A stretch of 64,000 bases of DNA from Labrenzia sp. OB1 (GCF_001624695.1 NZ_JSEP01000004.1:124001-188000); one strand, 5' to 3'. Shown: positions 47,325-59,417, counted from the first letter of the stretch. A program made the numbers and translations. Notes: a model not told the origin generated them from the sequence alone.

Positions 47325-48452
47325 ATGTCAAAACGTGATTTCTATGAAGTGCTGGGTGTTTCGCGCGATGCGGATGGCAAGGTGTTGAAGAGCGCCTATC
47401 GCAAGATGGCCATGCAATTCCATCCGGACCGCAATCCGGGCGACTCCGAAGCCGAAGCGAAGTTCAAGGAAGTCAACGAAGCTTACGATGCGCTGAAGGA
47501 CGAGCAGAAACGGGCCGCTTACGACCGCTTCGGCCATGCCGCCTTTGAAAATGGCGGTTTCGGAGCTGGCGGCGGCGGTGGCGCGCATGATTTCTCCTCG
47601 ACGATGTCGGACATATTCGAGGAATTTTTCGGTATGGGAGGCGGACGCCGGTCGGGTGGACGCGAACGCGGCGCGGACCTTCGCTACAATCTCGACATTG
47701 CACTGGAAGACGCCTTTACCGGCAAGACGGTGGAGATCGAGGTTCCGACGAGCATCACATGCGACGATTGCTCCGGTTCCGGAGCAAAGCCGGGAACCAG
47801 CCCCTCCGCGTGCCGCACCTGTGGGGGCGCCGGACGCGTTCGGGCCGCGCAGGGCTTCTTCACTCTGGAACGCACCTGCCCTACCTGTCAGGGGCGCGGA
47901 CAGGTGATCACGGACCCATGCGAAAGCTGTGGCGGTTCCGGGCGCAAGACCCAGGAACGCACGCTGTCGGTCAATATTCCCGCGGGCATCGAAGACGGCA
48001 CCCGTATACGCCTTGCCGGTGAGGGCGAGGCCGGTGCGCGCGGCGGTCCGGCGGGCGACCTGTATATTTTCCTGTCAGTCAGGCCACATGAATTGTTTCA
48101 GCGCGACGGTGCGGACCTTTACTGCCGGGTGCCGATTTCCATGTCGACGGCGACCCTCGGTGGCCAGTTCGATGTGCCGACCGTCAATGGGTCCACCAGC
48201 CGGGTGAAAGTCCCCGAGGGCACGCAGACAGGCAAGCAGTTCCGGTTGCGCGGCAAGGGCATGCCGATCATGCGTTCAAGCCAGCATGGCGACATGTACA
48301 TCCAGGTGACCGTCGAGACGCCGACCAACCTGAGCAGACGCCAGCGCGAATTGCTCGCCGAATTCGAACAGGAAGCCTCGGGAGAAAATCATCCGGAATC
48401 TGCGGGTTTCTTCTCCAAGGTGAAGGATTTCATCGACAATCTTGGTGCGTAA
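47325..48452 (+). CDS. dnaJ: Chaperone protein DnaJ (Hsp40)
   Basis: A 375-residue type I J-protein. The J domain has FHPDRNPG (HPD), then a Gly/Phe region (about 76-100). Four zinc motifs follow: [24 protein letters not shown] and CESCGGSG. The C-terminal substrate domains complete it. The ATG at 47325 gives [12 protein letters not shown]. pmtA follows. Confidence 0.98.
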   Translation: MSKRDFYEVLGVSRDADGKVLKSAYRKMAMQFHPDRNPGDSEAEAKFKEVNEAYDALKDEQKRAAYDRFGHAAFENGGFGAGGGGGAHDFSSTMSDIFEEFFGMGGGRRSGGRERGADLRYNLDIALEDAFTGKTVEIEVPTSITCDDCSGSGAKPGTSPSACRTCGGAGRVRAAQGFFTLERTCPTCQGRGQVITDPCESCGGSGRKTQERTLSVNIPAGIEDGTRIRLAGEGEAGARGGPAGDLYIFLSVRPHELFQRDGADLYCRVPISMSTATLGGQFDVPTVNGSTSRVKVPEGTQTGKQFRLRGKGMPIMRSSQHGDMYIQVTVETPTNLSRRQRELLAEFEQEASGENHPESAGFFSKVKDFIDNLGA

Positions 48453-48531
48453 ATGCACGATCCGGGCGTTCGCATGTAGTATCTTCTCGCAATTCTTCCT
48501 ATATTCCTTTCATGGAAGTTGGTGAGTTTAC

Positions 48532-49194
48532 ATGCTGAAGCGTAACGGAAATCGCAGGGAAGTGCTGCGGCAGAAACTCACCAGGGTGAATGCCGTGCGA
48601 ACCAGGGTTCTCGATGAAGTCAAGTTCATCCGCTCGTGGGCGCAGAACCCGCTGAGAACCGGTGCAGTGACCCCGTCCGGCCCGGATCTGGCCGCCAGGA
48701 TGGCGTCTTACCTGACCCCCCTCCCGCATTCACGCGTGGTCGAACTCGGACCGGGCACGGGCGTCGTGACCCGGGCGCTCGTGGAGCGGGGCTTTACCCC
48801 CAAACATCTCAATCTGGTCGAATACAGCGCCGATTTTTGCGAACTTCTCAACGGACGCTATCCGGGTCTGACGGTTCTTCAGGGAGACGCCTACGCCCTT
48901 ACCGCTGCTCTCAGGCAGCCGGGTGGATTTCTGGCGGGCGGGGAAGAACACACCCACACGCTTGACGGCATCGTCTCCTCGCTGCCGCTGCTGACCCGGC
49001 CCGAACCTGTCCGGCAGGCGCTGCTGGAGGAGGCCCTGGGTCTTCTCAAGCCCGGAGCGCCGTTCATACAGTTTTCCTACGGTCTTGCAGCACCAGTCAG
49101 ACTTTACGGTCGCGGAGTGTCGGTGGAGTCCTCCGAATGGGTCTGGAAAAATCTTCCGCCAGCGCGCGTCTGGGTCTACCGCAAGGGGCACTGA
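48532..49194 (+). CDS. pmtA: Phospholipid N-methyltransferase PmtA
   Basis: A 220-residue SAM methyltransferase of the Rhizobium PmtA type, which methylates phosphatidylethanolamine toward phosphatidylcholine. FIRSWAQNPLRTGAVTPSGP is the family N-terminus and VELGPGTGVVTRAL motif I. The C-terminal PPARVWVYRK is shared with PmtA. It lies 79 bp after dnaJ, as in other Hyphomicrobiales. It acts at the inner membrane. Confidence 0.88.
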   Translation: MLKRNGNRREVLRQKLTRVNAVRTRVLDEVKFIRSWAQNPLRTGAVTPSGPDLAARMASYLTPLPHSRVVELGPGTGVVTRALVERGFTPKHLNLVEYSADFCELLNGRYPGLTVLQGDAYALTAALRQPGGFLAGGEEHTHTLDGIVSSLPLLTRPEPVRQALLEEALGLLKPGAPFIQFSYGLAAPVRLYGRGVSVESSEWVWKNLPPARVWVYRKGH

Positions 49195-49294
49195 AGCGAA
49201 GGGATCCATCGCCTTTTGCGCATGAGGTGAAGGTCCCGAGTGGCGCGATTGCCGTTCAACCTGCCCCGTTCTGAACTTCGGATTGGAGCTGTTC

Positions 49295-49876
49295 ATGAGA
49301 CATCCCAGAATACTTGTCTGTTCCGGATCCATCCGGAGTGGCTCCTTCAACGGCAAGCTTGCCGCACTGGCGGCAAAGCGGCTGGCGATCCTCGACGCGG
49401 ACGTCACCTTGCTGTCACTGAAGGACTATCCGTTGCCGATCTATGACGGCGATCTGGAAACCGCGAATGGCATTCCGGAGAGCGCCAGAAAACTGAAGCG
49501 GCTGTTTGAGGCGCAGGAAGGTGTGTTCCTGGCCTGCCCGGAATACAATGCCGGCATAACTCCGCTCATGAAAAACACGCTGGACTGGATCAGCCGTGTG
49601 AAGGAACCGGGTGAAGCCTTCACCAACAAGGTCTTCGCGTTGGGCGCGGCCTCTCCCGGAGCCTTTGGTGGTATGCGCGGACTGATCGGCACACGGACGA
49701 TACTCGAGGTTGGCCTTGGCGCCATGGTTCTTCCGCAGATGATCTCCGTTGCAAAGGCCGCAAGCGCGTTTGACGAGACCGGCGATCTGGTTGACGAGCG
49801 GTCGGATGGCCAGCTCGACAAGCTGGTGGAAGCACTGCTGCGGGTCTCCAGATCCTATAACAATCTCAATAAATAA
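49295..49876 (+). CDS. NADPH-dependent FMN reductase family protein
   Basis: A 193-residue flavodoxin-like reductase. The FMN phosphate loop is CSGSIRSGSFNGKL, and CPEYNAGITPLMKNTLDWIS is the conserved flavin-binding segment. Likely roles are quinone or chromate/azo reduction, which protect from oxidative stress. ATG 49295 has TTGGAGC upstream. It stands between pmtA and hslV. Confidence 0.9.
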   Translation: MRHPRILVCSGSIRSGSFNGKLAALAAKRLAILDADVTLLSLKDYPLPIYDGDLETANGIPESARKLKRLFEAQEGVFLACPEYNAGITPLMKNTLDWISRVKEPGEAFTNKVFALGAASPGAFGGMRGLIGTRTILEVGLGAMVLPQMISVAKAASAFDETGDLVDERSDGQLDKLVEALLRVSRSYNNLNK

Positions 49877-50101
49877 GTCCCTGCTCGGCCTTGCGGGTGG
49901 AGTGTCGACACTCAGGCACTGGGGAGGCCGTGAACAGCTTGCGGTTTTTCCGGCACGGAAAGTCATGTCTGACACGGCGATTGCGGGATGAGCGCGGGCG
50001 CAGCTGTGCAGGCATCCGCGCACAACGTCCATTGATTGCTTGGAAAAGCCGCGATTGCCGCCTACATAGGGCTTCAACGACACATGACTCAAGAGGATTG
50101 A

Positions 50102-50662
50102 ATGAGCGAAACGCGCGAACCGGCCGTATGGCACGGTACGACGATCATGATGGTGCGCAAGGGCGGCAAGGTCGTGATTGCCGGAGACGGCCAGGTCTCT
50201 CTTGGCCAGACGGTGATCAAGCATACCGCCCGCAAGGTCCGGCCTCTGGCCAAAGGCGAGGTGATTGCCGGATTTGCAGGCGCCACCGCCGATGCCTTCA
50301 CGTTGTTTGAACGCCTTGAGGCCAAACTGGAGCAATATCCGGGGCAGCTCATGCGCGCCTGCGTGGAACTTGCCAAGGACTGGCGGACGGACCGCTATCT
50401 GCGCCGTCTGGAGGCGATGATGCTGGTGGCCGACAAGAACGTGTCCCTGGTGCTCACGGGTACGGGCGATGTTCTGGAACCGGAAGGTGGCGTCATGGGT
50501 ATCGGCTCCGGCGGTAACTACGCGTTGGCGGCCGGCCGTGCGCTGGTGGACTCGGATCATGACGCGGAAACCATTGCCCGCAAGGCCATGGCCGTGGCTG
50601 CCGAAATCTGCGTCTACACCAATGAAAGCGTCACCGTCGAATCCCTGGATACGGCCGAGTAG
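50102..50662 (+). CDS. hslV: ATP-dependent protease subunit HslV (ClpQ)
   Basis: A 186-residue proteasome-like peptidase. The mature N-terminal Thr lies in [12 protein letters not shown] after removal of a short propeptide; [11 protein letters not shown] and [12 protein letters not shown] are conserved. It forms two hexameric rings capped by HslU. The gene is 6 bp upstream of a GNAT gene, followed by hslU. Confidence 0.97.
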   Translation: MSETREPAVWHGTTIMMVRKGGKVVIAGDGQVSLGQTVIKHTARKVRPLAKGEVIAGFAGATADAFTLFERLEAKLEQYPGQLMRACVELAKDWRTDRYLRRLEAMMLVADKNVSLVLTGTGDVLEPEGGVMGIGSGGNYALAAGRALVDSDHDAETIARKAMAVAAEICVYTNESVTVESLDTAE

Positions 50663-50668
50663 ACGGCC

Positions 50669-51187
50669 ATGGTCTCGTTTCGTCCGGTCACAAGGGAAGA
50701 TCTGCCTATCCTCGCGGACTGGATGGCGCGGCCTCACTGGCGCGAATGGTGGGGCGAGCCGGAGACCGAGCTTGGCTATATTCGCGACATGATCGAAGGA
50801 CGGGACACCACCTGCCCCTTCATCTTCCGGCTGGAGGGCGTCGACAAGGGCTATTGCCAGGTCTGGTATGTCGGGGATCAGCAGGAAACGGAATTCGTTG
50901 AGGATTATCCCTGGCTGAAATGGCTTCCCCAAGACGCGGCCGGTGTCGATCTGGCGCTGGCCGAGGAGCGGGATTTGTCCCGGGGACTTGGGACTGAAGT
51001 TTTGCGGGCGTTCGTCCGGAAATTGCGGCGGGAAGGCCACGAGCGGATCGTCATCGATCCGGACCCGGCCAACCTGCGGGCCGTGAAGGCCTATCGCAAG
51101 GCCGGGTTCCGGGAGATCGGAAATCTCCTGGGCCGTACGGGCGACAACCTGCTTATGGAACTCGTAAACACGAAAGGCGTGTCTTAA
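50669..51187 (+). CDS. GNAT-family N-acetyltransferase between hslV and hslU
   Basis: A 172-residue acetyltransferase resembling AAC(6')-like and siderophore-type GNATs: FRPVTREDLPILADWM at the N-terminus, RDLSRGLGTEVLRAFV as the acetyl-CoA segment, and NLRAVKAYRKAGFREIG. The substrate is unknown. It lies 6 bp after hslV and 3 bp before hslU, so it is within their operon, an arrangement also seen in other Hyphomicrobiales as far as I recall. Confidence 0.88.
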   Translation: MVSFRPVTREDLPILADWMARPHWREWWGEPETELGYIRDMIEGRDTTCPFIFRLEGVDKGYCQVWYVGDQQETEFVEDYPWLKWLPQDAAGVDLALAEERDLSRGLGTEVLRAFVRKLRREGHERIVIDPDPANLRAVKAYRKAGFREIGNLLGRTGDNLLMELVNTKGVS

Positions 51188-51190
51188 AAA

Positions 51191-52495
51191 ATGTCCGATT
51201 TTTCTCCGCGTGAGATTGTTTCAGAACTCGACCGCTACATTGTCGGCCAGAAGGACGCCAAACGCGCGGTCGCGATTGCGCTGCGCAACCGCTGGCGCCG
51301 GCAACAGCTTCAGGGTCAGATGCGTGAGGAGGTTCTGCCGAAGAACATCCTGATGATCGGGCCGACCGGTGTCGGCAAGACCGAAATTTCCCGCCGTCTG
51401 GCAAAGCTGGCCAATGCGCCTTTCACCAAGGTGGAAGCGACGAAATTCACCGAAGTCGGTTATGTCGGCCGTGACGTCGAACAGATTATCCGCGATCTGG
51501 TGGAAACCGGTATCACACTGATACGCGAGCAGAAGCGCGAGGCAGTGAAGGCCAAGGCGCATATCCTTGCCGAGGAACGGGTTCTCGACGCCCTTGTCGG
51601 CAAGAACGCCAGTCCCGCGACCCGCGACAGTTTCCGCACGAAACTGCGCGCCGGCGAGATGGACGACAAGGAAATCGAGGTCGAGGTTCGCGCCCAGGCG
51701 CAAATGCCGAGTTTTGAAATGCCGGGCATGCCCGGTGCGAGTGTCGGGGTCATGAATATGTCCGATCTGCTCGGAAAAGCCTTCGGCGGCCAGACCAAGA
51801 CCAAACGGACCACCGTGATCGAATCCTACGAGCTGCTGATCAACGAGGAGTCCGACAAGCTCCTCGATGAGGACAAGGTCGTTGCGGAGGCCATTTCCCT
51901 GGTGGAGAATTCCGGCATCGTGTTCCTGGACGAGATCGACAAGATCTGCGCGCGCGAAGGCCGGGCGGGGGGCGATGTCTCCCGAGAGGGGGTGCAGCGT
52001 GATCTGTTGCCGCTGATCGAGGGAACGGTTGTTTCCACCAAGCACGGTCCCGTGAAAACCGACCACATCCTGTTCATTGCTTCCGGCGCGTTCCATGTGG
52101 CCAAACCGTCCGACCTTCTGCCCGAACTGCAGGGACGTCTGCCGATCCGGGTGGAGCTGCGCGCCCTGACGAAGGAAGATTTCCGGGCCATCCTGACGGA
52201 ACCGGAAGCCAGCCTCATAAAACAGTATGTGGCGTTGATGGACACCGAGCAGGTCTCGCTGTCCTTCTCCGAGGACGCTATCGAGGAAATTGCCTCCGTT
52301 GCGGTTGATCTGAATGCCTCGGTTGAGAACATCGGCGCGCGCCGGCTGCAGACGGTGATGGAGCGGATACTTGACGAAATCTCCTTCACCGCTCCGGATC
52401 GGCCTGGGGAAACCATTGAGATCACCGGCGAATTTGTCCGGGACAATATTGGCGATCTCGCCAAGAACGTCGATCTTTCGAGGTTTATCCTTTAA
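51191..52495 (+). CDS. hslU: ATP-dependent protease ATPase subunit HslU (ClpY)
   Basis: A 434-residue AAA+ unfoldase. [22 protein letters not shown] starts it; Walker [11 protein letters not shown], the VGYVGRDVE pore loop, Walker [11 protein letters not shown] and the C-terminal tail ending DLSRFIL that docks into HslV are all present. An intermediate domain (about 110-230) fits the family. Confidence 0.98.
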   Translation: MSDFSPREIVSELDRYIVGQKDAKRAVAIALRNRWRRQQLQGQMREEVLPKNILMIGPTGVGKTEISRRLAKLANAPFTKVEATKFTEVGYVGRDVEQIIRDLVETGITLIREQKREAVKAKAHILAEERVLDALVGKNASPATRDSFRTKLRAGEMDDKEIEVEVRAQAQMPSFEMPGMPGASVGVMNMSDLLGKAFGGQTKTKRTTVIESYELLINEESDKLLDEDKVVAEAISLVENSGIVFLDEIDKICAREGRAGGDVSREGVQRDLLPLIEGTVVSTKHGPVKTDHILFIASGAFHVAKPSDLLPELQGRLPIRVELRALTKEDFRAILTEPEASLIKQYVALMDTEQVSLSFSEDAIEEIASVAVDLNASVENIGARRLQTVMERILDEISFTAPDRPGETIEITGEFVRDNIGDLAKNVDLSRFIL

Positions 52496-52564
52496 CGAAC
52501 GGCCCCATCGCCAGCGGCAATTTCGCCGCTTGCGATGCGCACGCACTGGTGGCAGCATGCGCCA

Positions 52565-53059
52565 ATGGTAGCTATTCGAAAAAGCAATGAGGAAGGTCAC
52601 CGCCGGAAATTTCTGGTGGTGATCGACGATACGCCGGAATGCGACCGGGCGATCGTTTACGCCGCCAAGCGTGCGGCGCGCACCGGCGGCGTCGTCACGC
52701 TGGTCTATATCATCGCTCCGGGCGACTTCCAGCATTGGCTGGGAGTTGAGGACATCATGCGGGCGGAAGCGCAGGAAGAAGCCGAGGCGACACTTGCCAA
52801 AGCCGCCGAGCGAGTCCGCTCCGTCGCCCGGACGGAACCGGAAACAGTGGTGCGCGAAGGCAGCAAGGCCGATGAGATTCTGGAACTGATCGAATCGGAT
52901 GCCGATATCGCAATCCTGGTCCTTGCGGCAGGCACGGGATCGGAAGGGCCGGGGCCGCTCGTTTCGTCCATTGCCGGGAAGTCGGGAAGCCCGTTTCCCA
53001 TCCCGGTGACGATCGTACCGGGCAATCTGGATGACGATTCCATCTCGGCGCTGGCATGA
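52565..53059 (+). CDS. Universal stress protein (UspA family)
   Basis: A 164-residue single-domain Usp. RKFLVVIDDTPECDRAIVYA is the first strand and helix. The ATP-binding G-x2-G-x9-G(S/T) motif of some Usps is not clear; GTGSEGPGPLVSSIAGK is in its place. Start 52565 is chosen, with 52535 as an alternative; neither has a strong ribosome-binding site. It may be a separate unit from hslU. Confidence 0.85.
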   Translation: MVAIRKSNEEGHRRKFLVVIDDTPECDRAIVYAAKRAARTGGVVTLVYIIAPGDFQHWLGVEDIMRAEAQEEAEATLAKAAERVRSVARTEPETVVREGSKADEILELIESDADIAILVLAAGTGSEGPGPLVSSIAGKSGSPFPIPVTIVPGNLDDDSISALA

Positions 53060-53249
53060 CCGCGGCAGCGGAAGCGAGGAAAGATATCGGGCGGGGAACT
53101 TGACCGGACGGGATCTCTTCCTATCTAGTTTTTAATAGTTCCAAACTGATCGAATATACGTTAGAAGCTTTCATCGGTGTTTTGCGATGGAGAGACGCAA
53201 GGCATGACCGACAACGGGACGCGTTGAAACAACGCGAGGACAACACAAG

Positions 53250-53807
53250 ATGTTCATTCAAACAGAAGCAACGCCGAATCCGGCCACACTGAAGTTTCTG
53301 CCGGGCCGAGTGGTTCAGCCGGAAGGCACCTATGACTTCCGCTCCAGGGCGGACGCCGGAGGGTCTCCCCTGGCGCAGAAGCTGTTCGATGTTCCCGGTG
53401 TTCTTGCCGTGTTTTTCGGCCATGACTTCGTGACGGTGACCAAGGACGACACCGACTGGCAGCACATGAAACCGGCGATCCTCGGTGTCATCATGGAGCA
53501 GTTCATGTCCGGTCAGCCGGTCATGTCCTCGGGCGAGAGCGAAGACACGGAAGAAGGCGAGTTCTTCGAGGAAAGCGATTCCGAGACCGTCAGCACCATC
53601 AAGGAACTTCTGGAAACGCGGGTTCGCCCCGCAGTTGCCCAGGATGGCGGCGACATCACCTTCAAGGGCTTCAAGGAAGGCATTGTTTATCTGTCGATGC
53701 GCGGTGCCTGCGCCGGTTGCCCTTCATCCACTGCGACACTGCAGCACGGAATTCAGAATCTTTTGCGGCATTTCGTGCCCGAGGTTGAGGAAGTTCGCCC
53801 GATTTGA
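53250..53807 (+). CDS. NifU/Nfu-type Fe-S cluster carrier protein
   Basis: A 185-residue protein with an N-terminal Nfu domain (MFIQTEATPNPATLKFLPG) and a C-terminal NifU domain whose GACAGCPSS carries the Cys-x2-Cys cluster site. It carries and delivers 4Fe-4S clusters. MiaB in the same window is a plausible client. A terminator follows. Confidence 0.95.
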   Translation: MFIQTEATPNPATLKFLPGRVVQPEGTYDFRSRADAGGSPLAQKLFDVPGVLAVFFGHDFVTVTKDDTDWQHMKPAILGVIMEQFMSGQPVMSSGESEDTEEGEFFEESDSETVSTIKELLETRVRPAVAQDGGDITFKGFKEGIVYLSMRGACAGCPSSTATLQHGIQNLLRHFVPEVEEVRPI

Positions 53808-53831
53808 GCGAAATTTCTTTTTGATTTCAAA

Positions 53832-53859
53832 GGTCCGGCCGATATGCCGGGCCTTTTTT
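53832..53859 (+). terminator. Rho-independent terminator after the Nfu gene
   Basis: GGTCCGGC, CGATAT loop, GCCGGGCC and six T, 24 bp past the stop. Confidence 0.9.
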
Positions 53860-54003
53860 ATTTCCGACGCCCGATCTCTGTGGAAGGCAAGCCCCCCTTT
53901 GGACTTAGGTCCAAAGCGCGGCTCGACTCTGCAGGCCCATCGGGTTAGTGGCTTGTTACGGCATGCGACATCCGCAGGCCGAACGAACAACGATTGACCT
54001 GAA

Positions 54004-54681
54004 ATGCGTGTCCTGGCCATCGATACCGCACTTGCCAATTGTGCCGCCGCTGTTCTCGACAACGGTGCAGGGACAGCCTGTTTCGAAGCCTGCGGCGAGG
54101 AAATCGGCCGCGGTCATGCGGAGCGGCTGATGGACATGATCGGCGAAGTGATGGCCGAGACCTCCACTGCCTTCAACGATCTGGACCGGGTCGTCGTCAC
54201 CGTCGGCCCGGGAAGTTTCACCGGACTGCGTGTCGGCCTTGCCGTTGCCCGCGGGTTCGGTCTGGTCCTTGGCAAGCCCGTTGTCGGTGTTACCACGCTC
54301 GCCGCCATCGCCCGGGAGGCCGCACCGCAGGATGGGGGGGCATCGGTGCTTGTGGCGCTGACGGGCAAGGCTGACGAGGTCTACTGTCAGGAATTCGCGT
54401 CTTCCGGAACCGCCGCCGGGGAGGCCGGAGTGCGCAGCTTGAAGGATCTTGCGGCAACATTGCCGGAGGGAATAAGATTGGCCGGATCCGCGGCTGACAA
54501 CGTCGCGGAGGCGCTGGCCATACCGGTGGAGCGGATTTTGTCTCGCAGTGGTTTTCCGGGTATCCGGGAGGTGGCCGAGTTGGGGCTCGTTGCGGATCCG
54601 GCGACATCATCGCCCTCACCGCTGTATCTGCGGCCGCCCGATGCGACGCCGCAGACCAAGGGAAGGATTGAACGGCAATGA
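54004..54681 (+). CDS. tsaB: tRNA threonylcarbamoyladenosine biosynthesis protein TsaB
   Basis: A 225-residue ASKHA-fold protein of the t6A complex with TsaD and TsaE. MRVLAIDTALANCAAAVL, GPGSFTGLRVGLAVARGF and GVTTLAAIAREA are diagnostic. The stop overlaps rimI by ATGA. Confidence 0.95.
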   Translation: MRVLAIDTALANCAAAVLDNGAGTACFEACGEEIGRGHAERLMDMIGEVMAETSTAFNDLDRVVVTVGPGSFTGLRVGLAVARGFGLVLGKPVVGVTTLAAIAREAAPQDGGASVLVALTGKADEVYCQEFASSGTAAGEAGVRSLKDLAATLPEGIRLAGSAADNVAEALAIPVERILSRSGFPGIREVAELGLVADPATSSPSPLYLRPPDATPQTKGRIERQ

Positions 54682-55166
54682 GTTTTTGGTGGTTCTGGAC
54701 TCAGCCGCCTGTCGTGGAAGAGGCGCTGGACGAGGATCTGCCGAAGATAGCCGAAATTCACGCAGCCTGCTTCGCACACAACTGGAATGTGGATGAGCTG
54801 GGGCGGATGAAGGCCCAGGACGGGGTCACCTTCCTGGTCGCACGGCGGGCCAGTCCCTACGGGACACGGACGCCGCTCGGTTTCCTGATCCTCAGAACGG
54901 TCGCCGACGAGGCGGAGGTCATCACCATTGCGGTGAACGCCCGTCAACGTGGCCGGGGAATCGGCAAGAAGCTCATGGAAGCAGGCCTTTTTCGCCTGTA
55001 TGCGGAGCGTTGCGAGCATTTGTTTCTTGAAGTCGACGCGGCCAACGAAAGCGCCTTGCTGCTTTACCGGGGACTTGGTTTCAAGGAGGTTGGCCAGCGC
55101 AAGGGATATTACAGCGACAGTGGCGGGGACGGCACGGCGCTTGTCATGCGCATCGATCTTCGGTAA
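54678..55166 (+). CDS. rimI: Ribosomal protein S18-alanine N-acetyltransferase
   Basis: A 162-residue GNAT enzyme. VNARQRGRGIGKKLMEAGLF is the acetyl-CoA motif and LEVDAANESALLLYRGLGFKEVGQRKGYY the RimI signature. It is translationally coupled to tsaB, as in many bacteria. Confidence 0.93.
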   Translation: MSFWWFWTQPPVVEEALDEDLPKIAEIHAACFAHNWNVDELGRMKAQDGVTFLVARRASPYGTRTPLGFLILRTVADEAEVITIAVNARQRGRGIGKKLMEAGLFRLYAERCEHLFLEVDAANESALLLYRGLGFKEVGQRKGYYSDSGGDGTALVMRIDLR

Positions 55167-55313
55167 GCGCTGTAGCAGGATCGACAGACCTGCGATCGGG
55201 ATCGGTTGAAGGTCTGATTGCTGATCGATTTTGAAGTGGTGGAGCACCCGGTTGGCGTTCAAGGGAACGCGGGAAGCTCCGGCGAAGATGAAATACCAGC
55301 GGGCGGCAACTCA

Positions 55314-55763
55314 ATGGCGGACGACCAGCAACTAACGCTAGCGGATATGTGTATCGCAAAGGGCATGCGCATGACCGAGCAGCGGCGTGTTATTGCCACG
55401 GTCATTGAGGAGGCTTCGGACGAACATCCGGATGTCGAGGAGCTTTACCGCCGTTCGGTGTCGATCGATTCGAGGATCTCCATTTCAACAGTGTATCGGA
55501 CGGTGAAACTGTTCGAGGATGCGGGCATGATCGAGCGCCACGATTTCCGGGACGGCCGCTCGCGCTATGAAACCGTTCCCGATGAGCACCACGATCATCT
55601 GATCGACCTGCGCAGCGGTCAGGTGATCGAGTTCCGCAACGAGGACATCGAGGCCCTGCAGGAGTTCATCGCCCGGAAACTAGGCTACAAGCTGGTCGAC
55701 CACCGGCTGGAACTTTATGGCGTTCCCCTCGATCCTTCGAAGGACGAAAAGGACGATGGCTGA
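55314..55763 (+). CDS. Fur-family transcriptional regulator (Fur/Mur type)
   Basis: A 149-residue metalloregulator. The winged helix runs through MRMTEQRRVIATVIEEA and SISTVYRTVKLFEDAGMIE. Metal-site residues lie in EHHDHLIDLRSGQVIEF. No C-terminal CxxC zinc site is seen. In Hyphomicrobiales the protein at this locus is often a manganese-responsive Mur, so Mn or Fe sensing is possible. ATG 55314 is used; it overlaps plsC by 8 bp. Confidence 0.9.
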   Translation: MADDQQLTLADMCIAKGMRMTEQRRVIATVIEEASDEHPDVEELYRRSVSIDSRISISTVYRTVKLFEDAGMIERHDFRDGRSRYETVPDEHHDHLIDLRSGQVIEFRNEDIEALQEFIARKLGYKLVDHRLELYGVPLDPSKDEKDDG

Positions 55764-56637
55764 AATCAAGGCCGTTCTCATCATACTCGTCTTGACGATG
55801 GTCTCGTTGATCCTCATTCCGCTGCAATGGATTGCGATCCGGCTGCAGATTCCCATATGCAGAAAGTTGCCGCAGATCTGGCATCTGATCGCCACACGGC
55901 TGGTCGGCATCCGCATCCAGCAGATCGGCGGTCCATCGCCAGACAGGCCTTTGCTGATCACCTCCAATCATGCCTCCTGGGTGGATATCACGGTCATCGG
56001 CTCGCTCATGCCGTTGTCCTTCATCGCCAAATCGGAGGTGTCCCGCTGGCCGGTGTTCGGTCTGCTGGCAAAACTGCAGCGCACGGTGTTCGTCGACCGG
56101 ACAAAACGGTCACGCACAGCCGAGGTGACCGATACGATTGCCGGTCGCATGGGGGCGGGCGATGCCATGGTGCTGTTTGCCGAAGGCACGTCCAATGACG
56201 GCAACCGAGTCCTGCCCTTCCGCTCGGCGCTTTTGGGCGCGGCAACGCGCGCGGTCGGCAATGGCGGCCAGAAGGTCTGGGTACAGCCCCTGTCGGTGGC
56301 CTATCAGGGTTTTTATGGTCTGCCGATGGGCCGGGCGCACCGTCCGCATGTCGCCTGGTATGGCGACATGGAACTTGCCGGTCACCTGTGGGGTGTTTTC
56401 GCGCGCGGATCCTTCGACGTGATCGTGCGCTGGGGGGACCCGGTTCTGGTTGACGGCGACACGGATCGCAAGGCGCTGACCCGTCAGTTGGAGCGGGAAG
56501 TGCGGGCGATGACGGCCGCTTCACTGCATCAAAAGCCGATTGAACACGAAGATTCCGGCGAAAGCGGCGATTCGGATGAAATCGAGCCGTTCGAGTTCTT
56601 CTCAAACGCGGAAAAACCCGGTAAAGCTGGCGTCTGA
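55756..56637 (+). CDS. plsC: 1-acyl-sn-glycerol-3-phosphate acyltransferase (PlsC family)
   Basis: A 293-residue membrane acyltransferase. An N-terminal transmembrane helix (residues 6-28) precedes NHASWVDI (the HX4D catalytic motif) and [15 protein letters not shown] (EGT substrate motif). It makes phosphatidic acid, or acylates another lysolipid such as lyso-ornithine lipid. ATG 55756 overlaps the end of the Fur-family gene. Confidence 0.9.
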   Translation: MAEIKAVLIILVLTMVSLILIPLQWIAIRLQIPICRKLPQIWHLIATRLVGIRIQQIGGPSPDRPLLITSNHASWVDITVIGSLMPLSFIAKSEVSRWPVFGLLAKLQRTVFVDRTKRSRTAEVTDTIAGRMGAGDAMVLFAEGTSNDGNRVLPFRSALLGAATRAVGNGGQKVWVQPLSVAYQGFYGLPMGRAHRPHVAWYGDMELAGHLWGVFARGSFDVIVRWGDPVLVDGDTDRKALTRQLEREVRAMTAASLHQKPIEHEDSGESGDSDEIEPFEFFSNAEKPGKAGV

Positions 56638-56762
56638 ATTTACGAGTGCCGCCCGCAGCCATGCCTGAGCGGAAACGATGGGCGCGAAGGATTTTAGGAT
56701 CCCGCCCGACGGCGCTTACACTCACGACATGCCGGCCGCGTGACGCAGGCCATGAGGAGCGA

Positions 56763-58247
<1,485 letters not shown>

Positions 58248-58263
58248 CTACAGGAGACGTCGT

Positions 58264-59400
58264 TTGACGCGAGACAGCCACTCTTCTCCCCGCAAGTCCA
58301 CGGACCAGTCTTCTTCCGCCGCCGCGTCGGCCTCAGATATGACCCACATCGTCCTTGCTTTTGAAGACAACCGGCTGATTGGAGATCTCTTTGGCCAATT
58401 CGATCAGAACCTGGCTCTGATCGAGCAACGGCTCGGCATAGATGCGATCGCACGCGGCAATCAGGTCACCCTGAAAGGGTCCCAGGCAGGCTGTGCGCAG
58501 GCGCGTACGGCACTGGAATCCATGTACCAGCGGTTGCTGCAGGGCCAGGAGCTTCATCCCGGCGATGTGGATGGTGCGCTGCGGATGGCCGCTGCCGCGG
58601 AAGCGCAGCTGCCCTTGCCGACGCTTGAGCCCAAGTCCCGGCTGGCTTTCGCGCAGATCGCCACCCGCCGCAAGACCATCGTCGCCCGGACACCGACGCA
58701 GGATGCCTATATCCGTGCGATGGACCGCGCCGATCTGATCTTCGGTACCGGCCCGGCCGGCACCGGCAAGACGTTTCTGGCCGTCGCCTATGCCGCGGCG
58801 CTTCTGGAACGCGGCGATGTCGCCCGGCTGATCCTGTCGCGCCCGGCTGTCGAGGCCGGCGAACGGCTCGGCTTTCTGCCCGGTGAAATGAAGGACAAGG
58901 TCGACCCCTATCTGCGCCCGATCTATGACGCGCTTTATGAAATGATGCCGGCGGAAAAGGTGGATCGCGGTCTGCAGTCCGGAATGATCGAGGTCGCCCC
59001 GCTCGCCTTCATGCGCGGCCGTACGCTGTCGAACGCCGTCGTTCTGCTTGATGAGGCTCAGAACACCACGTCCATGCAGATGAAGATGTTCCTGACCCGG
59101 CTTGGCGAGGGGTCCAAGATGATCGTGACCGGCGACCCCAGTCAGATCGATCTTCCTCCCGGACAGAAATCCGGTTTGCGGGAGGCTCTTGGGCTTTTGA
59201 CGGACATACGGGAAGTCTCCCACATCCGCTTCAATGAAACGGATGTGGTTCGTCATGAACTGGTCGGCCGGATCGTCACCGCCTACGACAATGCCTCCCG
59301 TGAGGAATCGGAAGCGCGCGAAAAGCGTTATTCCGAGCGCCGGCAGGGTGCAGCGCTTGAGGGCGCCAAACCCCGCTCCCGTGAAGCCGCGGCCACCTGA
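58264..59400 (+). CDS. phoH: PhoH-like ATPase
   Basis: A 378-residue PhoH/YbeZ protein. Walker A GPAGTGKTFLAV, Walker B AVVLLDEAQNTT and VTGDPSQIDLP are clear. It works with YbeY in RNA metabolism. The best start is TTG at 58264, with AGGAG seven bases upstream and just past the miaB stop; an ATG at 58195 would overlap miaB by 53 bp. ybeY follows after 17 bp. Confidence 0.93.
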   Translation: MTRDSHSSPRKSTDQSSSAAASASDMTHIVLAFEDNRLIGDLFGQFDQNLALIEQRLGIDAIARGNQVTLKGSQAGCAQARTALESMYQRLLQGQELHPGDVDGALRMAAAAEAQLPLPTLEPKSRLAFAQIATRRKTIVARTPTQDAYIRAMDRADLIFGTGPAGTGKTFLAVAYAAALLERGDVARLILSRPAVEAGERLGFLPGEMKDKVDPYLRPIYDALYEMMPAEKVDRGLQSGMIEVAPLAFMRGRTLSNAVVLLDEAQNTTSMQMKMFLTRLGEGSKMIVTGDPSQIDLPPGQKSGLREALGLLTDIREVSHIRFNETDVVRHELVGRIVTAYDNASREESEAREKRYSERRQGAALEGAKPRSREAAAT

Positions 59401-59417
59401 AGACTATTGGATCCTTG

